IMG/VR virus record: IMGVR_UViG_3300045136_000054
Coordinates: 1 to 64,000 of that record
Strand: one strand, 5' to 3'
Length of the DNA stretch: 64,000 nt
From: a virus
The stretch's first letter is position 1. Each line of letters begins with the position of its first letter. The notes below the pieces were generated by a model, which was not told the DNA's origin, made no database searches, and saw only the letters and a program-made list of their open reading frames with translations. Of the stretch, positions 27,421-36,404 are shown piece after piece. Both the position numbers and the translations under genes were made by a program.

Positions 27421-27497
27421 ATTTGTTGAATTATGTGTAGTGGTATAGGAAATAAATTTTTAAATAATATATTATATTAAATTCTTATATTTCTATA

Positions 27498-28580
27498 TTA
27501 TAATGTACTATAAATTTTATTAAGTTCTAATTTCCAGGTAGGTATTACATTATCACAATATTGTTTTAATGCGCGTTTATTATCTAGATAAATCATATCA
27601 TTATCTTTATTATCAAATATAAAAAACATTTTATTTAATAAATCGTCATAGTTGGTTGGTTCTACTTTAAATTTATTATCTGCCCAATAAATTTCGTTTG
27701 ATACTATTGTTGGAACGTTTCTGTTAACACTATCTGCTGCAATAATATTAAATGTTTCAGTTAAACTAATTTGTAGTGAAATATCTAAATTTGAAATAAT
27801 ATCTAAAAATGTTGAATGATCCATCCAATAATGTGAAATTAAATTATGTCTTTTATTATGCTCAAATAAATTTTTAATATTTTTAATTACAGATTCTGAT
27901 TTACCCTCTATTCTTGTAGCATTAATATGAAAATTTAATGTTTTTCCTAATTTATCAGCAATTTCAATTGCAGCAAATGCTTGAAAAAGTTGATTTTTAA
28001 GATTTCTAATTGCTCCAAAGCACCCAATGTTTAAAATATTTCTATCATCTAAATTTCTAATTTTTGGTTTTTCATTATATTCATCCAGTGGATAATAATT
28101 AGGAAGATATAATAATTTATCTTTTGTCACAAAATGCTTTAATGATGAAAACATTCTTTGACTATTACAACTTATAAACATATTTTTAATATTTAAATAT
28201 TGAAAAAACCATTGTGTAAAAATTCCCTCATTTGCAATAAACGGTAAATCACTATGTAATCTTAATACCCACTTAATATTTGGATATATCTTTGATAATT
28301 CTACAAATTTGGCTGGCATTGCCCATAATGCTTCTATTATAACAACTTTAGGTTTATATTTGTTTATTTCTTTGTATATATAATTACTATCAATAACATG
28401 CTCATAAGCACATGTTATCCCAACATCTATTAATGCATTTTTTAAAAAGTTTAAACTATTAAATAATCCAGAAGATAATAATTTATTTTTAGGATTAATA
28501 GTTCTTGGATCTTCCCATTTTGATTTTGATTCTCTATACTTAGAAATAAATAAAATATCTATCATTTTAATCAAAAACAT
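27498..28580 (-). CDS. Glycosyltransferase (GT4-like)
   Basis: 360 residues; a start five codons in (MIDILFISKYRES) is equally likely. C-terminal half reads like a GT-B fold: NIGCFGAIRNLKNQ, HYWMDHSTFLDIISNLDISLQISLTETFNIIAADSVNRNVPTIVS in pieces, with the Glu of the ETFN element at the nucleotide-sugar site. Upstream on the minus strand is TATAAATA, a T4 late-promoter octamer. Divergent from manC, so both may modify a sugar on virion or host surface. Confidence 0.75.
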   Translation of the reverse strand: MFLIKMIDILFISKYRESKSKWEDPRTINPKNKLLSSGLFNSLNFLKNALIDVGITCAYEHVIDSNYIYKEINKYKPKVVIIEALWAMPAKFVELSKIYPNIKWVLRLHSDLPFIANEGIFTQWFFQYLNIKNMFISCNSQRMFSSLKHFVTKDKLLYLPNYYPLDEYNEKPKIRNLDDRNILNIGCFGAIRNLKNQLFQAFAAIEIADKLGKTLNFHINATRIEGKSESVIKNIKNLFEHNKRHNLISHYWMDHSTFLDIISNLDISLQISLTETFNIIAADSVNRNVPTIVSNEIYWADNKFKVEPTNYDDLLNKMFFIFDNKDNDMIYLDNKRALKQYCDNVIPTWKLELNKIYSTL

Positions 28581-28736
28581 TATTTATGAATAAAATTATT
28601 TATAAACGTTTTTGCGTGTTTTAAATAAAAATTATTTTTATATATAAATATTCCAAAATTCATTTTAGATTGAATCAATTTTAAAAATATTTTTTATATT
28701 AAATAAAAAATAGTCACATGTTTTTAAATATAAAGT

Positions 28737-30164
28737 ATGCAAAATTATCCTTTAATTCCAATTATATTATGTGGTGGTGTTGGTTCTAGATTATGGCCAA
28801 TTTCACGTGAAATGTACCCAAAACCGTTTATTAAATTAAATGATGGTCAAAGTTTATTACAAAAAGCATTTTTTAATGCATCAATAATTCCTAATATTTC
28901 TAAAATATTTACTATTACTAATAGAGAATTATTATTTAAAATAAAGGATGAATATAAAAATATTAACTATAATAAAATACCACTATCATTTATATTAGAG
29001 CCATTTGGTCGTGGCACAGCAGCAGCAATAGCTGCAGCAACGTTATATTTAATTAAAGAAAATGAAAATTCAATTTTAATTATTTTAAATTCTGATCATT
29101 TAATTCAAAATAAAATAAATCATATTGATGCAATCAAACGCGCAATTACATTAGCAGAATAAGATAATTTAGTATTATTTGGAATTAAACCAGATAGTCC
29201 AAAAACTGAATATGGTTATATTGAAGTAAATGAAGAAAATAATAAAGTAATACGTTTTATAGAAAAACCAGATATTCTTACAGCAACATCTTTTATAAAA
29301 AACGATAATTTTTTATGGAATTCCGGAATGCTGTGTTTTAAAGCATCTATTATGTTTGAAGAGATGAATAAATATTGTCCTATAATATTAGAAACAGTAA
29401 ATGAATGTTTGATAAATTCAAAAATTATTCAGGATGAAAATTTTACATTTTGCGAACTCGATAGTGAAAATTTTAATAAAGTTCCAGAAAATTCTATTGA
29501 TTACGCTATTTTGGAAAAAACACAAAAAGCAACTGTCATTAAATGCGATATTGGTTGGCAAGACGTAGGTTCTTGGGCAGAATTTAGTAGTTTAGTTGAC
29601 CGTGATGTAAATGGTAATCAAATTGTTGGAGAAGTTATATTAGATAATGTTGAAAACTGTTATTTTAACAGTGAAAATAAACTAATAGCAGCTATTGGTA
29701 TTGAAAATCTTATAGTTGTAGATACACAAGATGCATTATTAATTACATCTAAAAGTAAATCGCAAAACGTCAAAAAAATTTATAATGAACTTAAATCAAG
29801 AGGACATGAAACTTATAAATTTCATAGAACTATACATAGACCGTGGGGTACATATTCTATTTTATTAGAAAATAATAATTATAAAGTAAAACAACTTATT
29901 ATTAAACCTGGTGAATCATTAAGTTTGCAAAAACATAATTATCGTAGTGAACATTGGGTTGTTGTACAGGGCACTGCTAAAATAATTAAAGGTGATAAAG
30001 AATTTTTTTTAAATAAAAATGAATCTATATTTGTTCCTATAGGTGAAATTCATTGTCTTAGTAACTCAGGTTCGTCTGATCTTATTATAATTGAAATTCA
30101 AATGGGTGAATATCTTGGTGAAGATGATATTATTCGTTTTAAAGACATTTATTACAGAAAATAA
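28737..30164 (+). pseudogene. manC: Mannose-1-phosphate guanylyltransferase / mannose-6-phosphate isomerase with in-frame TAA
   Basis: One frame of 475 codons with a single TAA at 29160-29162. Before it: PIILCGGVGSRLWPISRE (GDP-mannose pyrophosphorylase signature), FILEPFGRGTAAAIA, LNSDHLI. After it, in the same frame: LFGIKPDSPKTEYGYIE, FIEKPD, LWNSGMLCF, KCDIGWQDVGSW, and the cupin isomerase domain (HRPWGTYSI, KPGESLSLQKHNYRSEHWVV). All domains are intact apart from the stop, between LAE and DNLVLFG. The two parts might be expressed separately (ATG 29328) or by readthrough; no TTA-anticodon tRNA is present. Confidence 0.85.
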
Positions 30165-30179
30165 TATATATAAAAATAC

Positions 30180-30401
30180 GTGAAATACATATTATTACTT
30201 TATTCTATCATTATGACTATTTTTGTTTATCTTCTCAATGAAGAAAGACAAGAATTAATTGCTAATAATAATGAATTGTCACGCTTAATAGTTGAATATG
30301 ATGAAAGATATAATGATTTAATAAATGCTAATAAGAAAATTAGAAAATTAGAAATTCAATTAGATAAATATAAAAACATGTGTAATAATTCAAGAGAATA
30401 A
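30180..30401 (+). CDS. Membrane-anchored coiled-coil small protein
   Basis: 73 residues from GTG 30180: one N-terminal membrane helix (YILLLYSIIMTIFVYLL) and a long charged coiled coil ending in CNNSRE. This is the shape of inner-membrane spanins (Rz), but no partner overlaps it; a small lipoprotein at 63616 could be unrelated. Low-confidence role. Confidence 0.5.
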   Translation: MKYILLLYSIIMTIFVYLLNEERQELIANNNELSRLIVEYDERYNDLINANKKIRKLEIQLDKYKNMCNNSRE

Positions 30402-30482
30402 AACAAATAAAAGCAAATAAAAACAAAGTTAAAATTTTATGAAGAATATATAGAGGATTTAAATTTAGATTGGGTATTAAAA

Positions 30483-31298
30483 ATGATTAATTTTTTAATG
30501 TGTTGGAATAATTCATATCAGGTGAATTATGATATTAATCCATGGATGCATAATCAACAACATAATGTTGATACAGAAAAAGCATATAATGAATTTATCA
30601 CTCTTCGTTCTAAATTAGAAAATTCTGGCGCAGAAATATATTATTTTAACATATATGATAATGTTATACCAGATATTGTTTTTACCGCAAATTATGGTAT
30701 AGTTAAAAATAAAAAATGTTTATTATCTAATTTCTTCTTTGAAGAACGAACTAGAGAAATTCCACATATAAAGAAGATGATAAATGACGTTGGATATTCA
30801 ATTTATGAAATTCCAGAAAACATAAAATTTGAAGGTGCTGGAGATTGTTTACTAGATCCGTTTAGACCTATAGCATGGTTAGGTTTTGGTTTTCGTTCAT
30901 CTATTAATGCAAAAAAATATGTAGAAGAATTTTATGGTGATGAAATAACAGTTAGACAATTAAGATTAATTAAAGATAATTTTTATCATTTAGATACATG
31001 TTTTTGCCCACTACAATCTGGTCATGTGGTATATTATGATAAAGCTTTTGATGATTATTCTAATTATATTATTGATTTAATTTTTGGAGATAAAGCAATT
31101 TGCGTTAATGATGAAGACGCTTATAATTTCGTATGTAACGCTGTTGAAGTGAATAATAATATTATAGTTAATTCAGGTTGTTCTAAATATTTTAAACAAA
31201 AAATGTCAGATATAGGTTATAATATAGTAGAAACTTCATTGTCTGAATTTATGAAGGCTGGTGGAAGTGCTAAATGTTTAACACTACGTTTAGATTAA
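30483..31298 (+). CDS. Arginine-deiminase-superfamily (DDAH-like) guanidino hydrolase
   Basis: 271 residues. Conserved blocks PDIVFTANYG, FEGAGDCLL (Glu/Asp of the active site), FYHLDTCFCPLQSG (catalytic His) and the C-terminal GGSAKCLTLRL (nucleophilic Cys) match dimethylarginine dimethylaminohydrolase / amidinotransferase relatives. It would hydrolyse arginine or a methylarginine to citrulline or similar. Phage purpose unknown; full length. Confidence 0.88.
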   Translation: MINFLMCWNNSYQVNYDINPWMHNQQHNVDTEKAYNEFITLRSKLENSGAEIYYFNIYDNVIPDIVFTANYGIVKNKKCLLSNFFFEERTREIPHIKKMINDVGYSIYEIPENIKFEGAGDCLLDPFRPIAWLGFGFRSSINAKKYVEEFYGDEITVRQLRLIKDNFYHLDTCFCPLQSGHVVYYDKAFDDYSNYIIDLIFGDKAICVNDEDAYNFVCNAVEVNNNIIVNSGCSKYFKQKMSDIGYNIVETSLSEFMKAGGSAKCLTLRLD

Positions 31299-31310
31299 AT
31301 AATAAATTTT

Positions 31311-31739
31311 ATGAATAATAATATTTTTGAAGAATTTGACATAAACCCATTTGATGAAGAAAATAAAATTGTTTGTAAAATTATTGAAAGAATAAAGGAT
31401 AATCCTAAAGAATTTAAAAAAGTTTCAAATAGAGCCATCGAACTTGGTGTTGTTGAAAAATTATCAGAAAAAGGATATATTCAAGCAATACAAAATGTTG
31501 CCTATAAAATTTTTGTATTAAGTTTAACAATGAATTTAATTAATATTCCAATTGAAACTGATTCAAGAGAATATTATAATTATGATAAAATTGGTGATGA
31601 AATAAAACAATTAGATGAAATTATTAATATTATTTCTTTCGCAAGTGGACGACATTGGGATTATGTTAGCAATGACATAGATTTGTGGATTTATTATTAT
31701 AATGAAAAATTTTATCAAAATATCAAAAATTTATTATAA
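31311..31739 (+). CDS. Protein of unknown function
   Basis: 142 residues, 12 bp downstream of the DDAH-like gene. Helical and acidic N-terminus, FASGRHWDYVSNDIDLWIYY near the end. No family recognised. Confidence 0.6.
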   Translation: MNNNIFEEFDINPFDEENKIVCKIIERIKDNPKEFKKVSNRAIELGVVEKLSEKGYIQAIQNVAYKIFVLSLTMNLINIPIETDSREYYNYDKIGDEIKQLDEIINIISFASGRHWDYVSNDIDLWIYYYNEKFYQNIKNLL

Positions 31740-31796
31740 ATAATAGTAAAATTTTAGAAATTAATATAAGTTACTTAATAAAAAAGGAAATAATAT

Positions 31797-32483
31797 ATGT
31801 CTAGAATATGGAATTTTCCAGAATATCAATTATCTTCATATGAAGATCAAATATGGGCAACGCATAAAAGTTATCCAAAAATAGATTTAATGGATATTGT
31901 TAATTACGCAAAAGTAACACCACAACGTGCTATTAAAGTAAAAACTAATTTAGGTTATGCAATTATAAATGTGTCACCCGATAAATGGCAAATTTTACCA
32001 AAAGGCTTAACAAAATCATATGTTAAAGATGGTAATGTTCGTAAGATGGTATGGATGATAAAAGGAAAATCACCATCTGGAAAAAATGCAGAATGGTTTT
32101 ACGACGAAGATTTATCAAAATCAGAAGATATGCAAAAATATGCTAAAGAAATTAAAGATGCACAAACTAAATTTTATGATGATTATTTTAAAAAAATAGC
32201 AATAGATTTAGAAAAACGTTTACCACCTGCAGCTAAAAAAGCAATTAAAGATAATTTAGCACAATTAATACATGATAAAAAAACAAAAGAATTAAGACAA
32301 TGGTTTATTGATAATAAGTTTGAAAATGTTCCAGATGAAAATGATTTTGAGAAAATGGTTAATTTGTCGGGATTTATTAAATCTTCTAAACCAGATAGTT
32401 GGGGACACTCAACAGGTACTGCAGTAAATATTGATTGGGTAAACAAAAAATTTACTACATATGAATGGTCATCAGACGATTAA
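31797..32483 (+). CDS. Protein of unknown function
   Basis: 228 residues, ribosome-binding site AAAAGGAAA. Lys-rich helical middle; N-terminal YEDQIWATHKSYPK and C-terminal DSWGHSTGTAVNIDWVNKKF. No recognised domain. Possibly a virion-associated protein, but nothing in the sequence proves it. Confidence 0.6.
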   Translation: MSRIWNFPEYQLSSYEDQIWATHKSYPKIDLMDIVNYAKVTPQRAIKVKTNLGYAIINVSPDKWQILPKGLTKSYVKDGNVRKMVWMIKGKSPSGKNAEWFYDEDLSKSEDMQKYAKEIKDAQTKFYDDYFKKIAIDLEKRLPPAAKKAIKDNLAQLIHDKKTKELRQWFIDNKFENVPDENDFEKMVNLSGFIKSSKPDSWGHSTGTAVNIDWVNKKFTTYEWSSDD

Positions 32484-32503
32484 TTTTTAAAGAGGATTTA
32501 ATT

Positions 32504-32617
32504 ATGTTATTAAAAGAATTTGTTAATGATGTAGAAAATAATATTAAAAAAGTTATAATGAACATGTCTAGTTCTCAACTAGAAAAAGCGTTAGAAGAAA
32601 TGGTTTTAAACCAGTAG
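32504..32617 (+). CDS. Small helical protein (37 residues)
   Basis: MLLKEFVNDVENNIKKVI... with ribosome-binding site AGAGGATTT. The N-terminus MLLKEFVND is loosely like the capsid-targeting peptides elsewhere in the window. Lies just upstream of the tmRNA promoter. Confidence 0.5.
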   Translation: MLLKEFVNDVENNIKKVIMNMSSSQLEKALEEMVLNQ

Positions 32618-32630
32618 CAGAATTTTAATA

Positions 32631-32659
32631 TTTACATTTTGATTTTTTTGTATTATAAT
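32631..32659 (+). promoter_or_regulatory. Sigma70-like promoter of the tmRNA gene (TTTACA - 17 - TATAAT)
   Basis: TTTACA 32631-32636 and TATAAT 32654-32659 separated by 17 bp, about 35 bp before the first structured element of the tmRNA acceptor segment. Confidence 0.8.
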
Positions 32660-32679
32660 AATATAAATATAACAAATAA

Positions 32680-33000
32680 AGAACACAAATTGGCGTTTGT
32701 GTAAATGTAGTAAAACAGCGTAAACCTTTTATAAGGGAAAGTTATTGCGGACGCGGGTTCGATTCCCGCCCACTCCACCAATAGATTAAAATTTTAATAT
32801 GGGGTGGTATATGGTTTCGACGTGGTAACGATTAGTACTAATAAAAGGCGCTCGGCAATGTCTAAAGCCGTTATTGAGAAGACAAAACTAAAATAAATGC
32901 AGCAAATGATGAATATTTTGGAGAGATGCGCCTAGCAGCGTAATCACCACGAGGTTTCGCAAGCTGTCCTTGTCATCAAATCAGCTTGCATTTTATTTTA
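32680..33000 (+). ncRNA. ssrA: Circularly permuted two-piece tmRNA
   Basis: The acceptor piece comes first: a T-arm GCGGGTTCGATTCCCGC then CACTCCACCA ending at 32780. After a 20-base AT-rich intervening segment the coding piece starts at 32801 with GGGGTGG, which pairs with CCACTCC, and TGGTTTCGACG, the conserved tmRNA D-loop analog. A CGGC/GCCG hairpin (pseudoknot 1 position) precedes the tag reading frame at 32899-32943, which encodes AANDEYFGEMRLAA then TAA. The 3' end has GCAAGCTG/CAGCTTGC followed by a T-rich run, a probable terminator. The boundaries of the mature pieces are estimates. Two-piece permuted tmRNAs are known from alphaproteobacteria and some cyanobacteria and betaproteobacteria; the gene would tag stalled nascent proteins for proteolysis. 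Confidence 0.9.
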
Positions 33001-33101
33001 ACTATCTTTATTAAAAAAATTAATAATATTAAATAAATATTTTATATACTTTTCTTTATTTTTGTGTTATAATGTCAATATTAACCCATATACCATAGGC
33101 G

Positions 33102-33317
33102 ATGATGAATATCGAAACGTTTAAGGCTGTTAAACATGCTTATAATACTGCTAAGGATGAACTTTTGAAAAGTGACTATACTTGGCAGGATCTTGTTCAC
33201 GCTGGTCTTAAAGTTGAAGCTGTTTTGAAACATTACAAAACCTTTAACGTTTCTTTGACCGAATCTAAAAAGATTATTGACGAATATTGTAGCTTGATGG
33301 AAAAACATGTTAATTAA
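33102..33317 (+). CDS. Small helical protein of unknown function
   Basis: 71 residues with GC-richer codons than average, upstream of and overlapping the second phosphoesterase by 11 bp. An extended -10 TGTTATAAT lies at 33065-33073. No motif recognised. Confidence 0.6.
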   Translation: MMNIETFKAVKHAYNTAKDELLKSDYTWQDLVHAGLKVEAVLKHYKTFNVSLTESKKIIDEYCSLMEKHVN

Positions 33318-34113
33318 ACCATTATCAGATATTCATTTAGAATTTGGTGATTTTATTATTCCAAATTCTCAAGAAGACAAAAATACAATTCTAGTTTTGG
33401 CTGGAGATACTGGTATTGTTCATAAAGATAATCATCTTCATGAAAGATTTTTACCATTTATTTCGCGCTGTGCAAATCAATTTAAACACGTTGTTATGAT
33501 TTTTGGTAACCATGAACATTATTATGGTGCATTTCAATTAACAGAAGAAAAATTTAGAAATGCATGGAATCATTATAACATTTATAACGTTTCTATTTTA
33601 GAAAAATCATCAATTGTTATTGATAATGTTGCTTTCATTGGTGCAACATTATGGACTGATTGTGATAAAAAGAATCCATCTGCCCATATTTTATGGCAAC
33701 AAACAATGACAGATGCACGTGTTATTAGAAATGGTAATTTTGCTTTTGAGCGTAAATTTTTAGCTGAAGATACATGGAATGATCATGAATTAGCCAAAAA
33801 TTTTATTTGGTCTGAAGTTGATAAATTTAAAAAAGATGGAAAGAAAACCGTCGTTGTTGTCCATCATGGTGTGTCAAATAAATCAATTCATCCAATATAC
33901 AAGGAAAATAAACTTAATATGTTCTTTTCTTCTGAAATGACAGAAGAAATTCTTAAACATGAGCCAGATATTATCATTCACGGTCATACACATATGTCAT
34001 GTGAATATACTATTGGTAATACTCATGTTGTTTGTAACCCACGTGGATATGAAGGATATGAAACAGATCCAATAACACGAGGATTTGATATTAATAAATT
34101 GATTAATATTTAA
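33307..34113 (+). CDS. Calcineurin-like metallophosphoesterase (second copy)
   Basis: 268 residues. MLIKPLSDIH, LAGDTG, FGNHEHYYG, VVHHG and HGHTH give the complete metal-binding set. It shares layout with the gene at 18089, including the closing GNTHVVCNPRG versus GNTRVICNPRG, so the two are diverged paralogs about 15 kb apart. Substrate unknown. Confidence 0.88.
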   Translation: MLIKPLSDIHLEFGDFIIPNSQEDKNTILVLAGDTGIVHKDNHLHERFLPFISRCANQFKHVVMIFGNHEHYYGAFQLTEEKFRNAWNHYNIYNVSILEKSSIVIDNVAFIGATLWTDCDKKNPSAHILWQQTMTDARVIRNGNFAFERKFLAEDTWNDHELAKNFIWSEVDKFKKDGKKTVVVVHHGVSNKSIHPIYKENKLNMFFSSEMTEEILKHEPDIIIHGHTHMSCEYTIGNTHVVCNPRGYEGYETDPITRGFDINKLINI

Positions 34114-34190
34114 TATAAAATAACTTTATAATTATAAAGATCAAATGTATATAAATATAATTTATTGATTTATATACATATTTTTATATA

Positions 34191-34219
34191 TTTACTTTTT
34201 ACTAAAAATGTGATATTAT
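34191..34219 (+). promoter_or_regulatory. Sigma70-like promoter (TTTACT - 17 - TATTAT, TG-extended)
   Basis: TTTACTTTTT at 34191 and TGATATTAT with -10 at 34214-34219. Same form as the tRNA operon promoters; drives the small genes from 34258. Confidence 0.75.
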
Positions 34220-34257
34220 ATATTCATATAAATCAATGATGAAAGGAGATATTAATT

Positions 34258-34455
34258 ATGCGAGACCTGGTCGATGATTGTCCAGAAGGAGAATATTATT
34301 GTGGAGAAGATCGCCCTAAAGCAGAAGCAATTGGACCTAACGTGTTTGTAGGCAATAATTTGATTATGCGTTTTGATCCACAATCTGATGATTACGCATT
34401 TACTCATGCTCGTGAATATGCAGAAATGTGGAATAAGATGAATGGATTGATTTAA
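34258..34455 (+). CDS. Small protein of unknown function
   Basis: 65 residues, ribosome-binding site GAAAGGAGATA. Acidic, with CPEGEYYCGED near the start. No family recognised. Confidence 0.6.
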   Translation: MRDLVDDCPEGEYYCGEDRPKAEAIGPNVFVGNNLIMRFDPQSDDYAFTHAREYAEMWNKMNGLI

Positions 34456-34502
34456 TAAATAAATTTAAGTGAATTATTTTAACACGTAAAGGAGTATATA
34501 AA

Positions 34503-35042
34503 ATGAAAATTTTCACATTTATCACATTGATGATTTTGTTTGTTTCCACAACACTAGCACAAACATATACCCGTAGAATTTCAGGTGATGTTATTCAGAC
34601 AACACCAAGTTTTGTAAGACAGGTCAATCAATGTTGGGTTGAAAATGTTCCAATTCAACAACCACAATATGGCTATAACCAATATCAACAAGAACATTCA
34701 TATACCGGTGCAATTACTGGAGGTGTTATTGGTGCACTAGTTGGTAGCAGATTTGGTAAAGGTTCCGGAAAAGCTGCTGCAACTGGTGCGGGCGCGATCG
34801 CCGGATCAGTAATTGGTGATACTATTAGTAGCAATAATCATCCTCAATATCAGTATGTACCTCCATCAATGCAATATACACAACGTCAAGTTTGTTCTCA
34901 ACGAATGGTTCAAATGTATAATGTATATGTTCGTGATTCGACTGGGCAAACAGAGGTGATTGCTAGTTCAACTATTCCATTTGCACCTGGTCAACGTGTA
35001 ATTGTTGTATTTTATCCTAATGGTGAAGTTGTAATTGAATAA
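34503..35042 (+). CDS. Glycine-zipper 2TM envelope protein (17-kDa-antigen-like)
   Basis: 179 residues. Signal peptide MKIFTFITLMILFVSTTLA, then a Pro/Gln/Tyr-rich stretch, and a Gly-rich hairpin (ITGGVIGALVGSRFGKGSG...GAIAGSVIGD) typical of the glycine-zipper 2TM domain of bacterial SlyB/17-kDa surface antigens. C-terminal beta domain with YNVYVRDSTGQTE. No lipobox Cys. Probably targeted to the host envelope. Confidence 0.8.
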   Translation: MKIFTFITLMILFVSTTLAQTYTRRISGDVIQTTPSFVRQVNQCWVENVPIQQPQYGYNQYQQEHSYTGAITGGVIGALVGSRFGKGSGKAAATGAGAIAGSVIGDTISSNNHPQYQYVPPSMQYTQRQVCSQRMVQMYNVYVRDSTGQTEVIASSTIPFAPGQRVIVVFYPNGEVVIE

Positions 35043-35044
35043 AA

Positions 35045-35158
35045 ATGTTAGAAAATGTTGATGTAATTACAATTTTGATTATTGGTTTTATGGTTGCACC
35101 AACAATTTCTTTATTAATTAATGATCTTTTTAAGGAAAAAAATGATGACAGCAATTAA
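35045..35158 (+). CDS. Small one-span membrane peptide
   Basis: 37 residues (MLENVDVITILIIGFMVAPT...) with one hydrophobic helix. The stop codon is inside a hairpin CAGCAATTAA/TTAATTGCTG that continues to 35179, possibly a terminator before tRNA-Arg. Confidence 0.5.
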   Translation: MLENVDVITILIIGFMVAPTISLLINDLFKEKNDDSN

Positions 35159-35199
35159 AAAACTTAATTGCTGTTATAGCAAAAGTGTTTAATAATATT

Positions 35200-35276
35200 C
35201 TGCCCATAGCTCAGTCCGGAAGAGCAATAGCCTTCTAAGCTATTGGTCGGGGGTTCGAATCCCTCTGGGCAGGCCA
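35200..35276 (+). tRNA. tRNA-Arg (anticodon TCT)
   Basis: Acceptor CTGCCCA/TGGGCAG, D-arm with GG, anticodon stem ATAGC/GCTAT, loop CTTCTAA, T-loop TTCGAAT, encoded GCCA end. Reads AGA, a frequent Arg codon in AT-rich genomes. Canonical structure, stands apart from the three large tRNA operons. Confidence 0.93.
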
Positions 35277-35300
35277 ATAATTGAAACGGAATATAAAATT

Positions 35301-35519
35301 ATGATAAACGAATACGAATATGAATACGAAGATGAAATCTATACAATAGAAGATTTCCATAATTTAATTATGTGTGGAGCCATTACAGATGATGATGGTT
35401 ATGGAGAATTTATTAAAAATGATAAAAAGTTTGGAAAAGTTTTACCATCAAACTGGAAAGAATGTTTACAAAAATGTAAATCTGAAAATATCTTTCATAT
35501 AGTTTGGTATAATAGATAA
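35301..35519 (+). CDS. Small acidic protein of unknown function
   Basis: 72 residues, Tyr/Glu-rich start (INEYEYEYEDEIYTIEDF). Ends with FHIVWYNR. No motif recognised. Confidence 0.6.
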   Translation: MINEYEYEYEDEIYTIEDFHNLIMCGAITDDDGYGEFIKNDKKFGKVLPSNWKECLQKCKSENIFHIVWYNR

Positions 35520-35533
35520 ATTGGAGAATTAAA

Positions 35534-35845
35534 ATGTCATCTATTGATCTCAGTAAGAAATACGAAAAGCGTTGGCAAGCAGTTAAAAAATTTGTCGAAA
35601 CTAAAATTAATCCTATTCTTATAGATGAACAATATGTTGCTGCTTTGGATGGCGAAATAATTAATGTTCATCAGCAATTAGAGATTGATAATGAAGCAAA
35701 AGAAATTATAATGAGAGATCGTAATTGTTCACATGTAATTTATAATTGCAATCCTAAATATGATGAAGGTGCACATACTCCAATAAGAGAATCGATTAAA
35801 GAACTTAAACAAAGAATTCAAATTTTTAAAAAGGTAAAATATTAA
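35534..35845 (+). CDS. Protein of unknown function
   Basis: 103 residues, ribosome-binding site TTGGAGAAT, helical. No recognised domain. Confidence 0.6.
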   Translation: MSSIDLSKKYEKRWQAVKKFVETKINPILIDEQYVAALDGEIINVHQQLEIDNEAKEIIMRDRNCSHVIYNCNPKYDEGAHTPIRESIKELKQRIQIFKKVKY

Positions 35846-35931
35846 TTATAGATGATTTAGAATAAATTGGATAAACGGTGAACACCATTACAACTATTAG
35901 CTATTCAAATTCTTTAAACTGACACAGTAAT

Positions 35932-36117
35932 ATGAATACTTGCAAAACTTGTAATCATAAGAAAAATCCAGATGGTGGACATTGCTATATGTTGTTTAAG
36001 AACGAGCTATCTGAAAGATGTATGCAACATACTGGATTTCATTCTTTAAAACGACAATTTTCTGATAAGGCATTAACTAAAATATTATTTGATATTTATG
36101 ATATAATAAAACATTAA
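35932..36117 (+). CDS. Small Cys-rich protein, probable zinc binder
   Basis: 61 residues: MNTCKTCNHKKNPDGGHCYM and ERCMQH provide Cys/His ligands for a small zinc site. Function unknown. Confidence 0.6.
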   Translation: MNTCKTCNHKKNPDGGHCYMLFKNELSERCMQHTGFHSLKRQFSDKALTKILFDIYDIIKH

Positions 36118-36134
36118 TAATAGGTAATTATAAA

Positions 36135-36323
36135 ATGAGATTTTTATATTTTTATGTATCGTGTATTTTTTGTTTCATTCTAGGCTTTATATTTAACACA
36201 AATTGGTGCCAATTGATGGGGTGCAACGAACTTTATAAAGCAGATTGGTATACAATTGGGGTTATAATATTGATAATGATTCTATTTCCAATTAATGCAT
36301 ATTTAAATATTACTAAACGATAA
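36135..36323 (+). CDS. Small two-span membrane protein
   Basis: 62 residues, hydrophobic helices at ~3-21 and ~38-56 flanking TNWCQLMGCNELYKADW. Seven bases upstream of the interrupted tRNA-Met. Confidence 0.6.
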   Translation: MRFLYFYVSCIFCFILGFIFNTNWCQLMGCNELYKADWYTIGVIILIMILFPINAYLNITKR

Positions 36324-36372
36324 ATAAATGGGTCTTTAGCTCAGCGGTGAGAGCGGCGGACTCCTATATAAT

Positions 36373-36380
36373 TATAAATA
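36373..36380 (+). promoter_or_regulatory. T4-type late promoter octamer (TATAAATA)
   Basis: Exact TATAAATA 25 bp before the endonuclease start, placed after the tRNA 5' half. T4 homing endonuclease genes often use late promoters, so this may give the gene its own late expression. Other exact copies: 44439-44446, 48130-48137 and 48140-48147, each upstream of a candidate packaged-protein gene. Confidence 0.6.
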
Positions 36381-36404
36381 GCATATAAAAGGAGGGTAGA
36401 TATT

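Noticed and set aside
29160-29162. Stop-codon reassignment (TAA as sense) to explain manC
   Set aside because: TAA is the normal stop of most genes here and no tRNA with a TTA anticodon was found.
18089-34113. Metallophosphoesterase pair as a recent tandem duplication
   Set aside because: They lie 15 kb apart and are clearly diverged, so this is an old paralogy of little special interest.
35045-35198. The 37-codon ORF before tRNA-Arg(TCT) as an Arg attenuator leader
   Set aside because: It contains no Arg codons and looks like an ordinary membrane peptide, although a hairpin overlaps its end.
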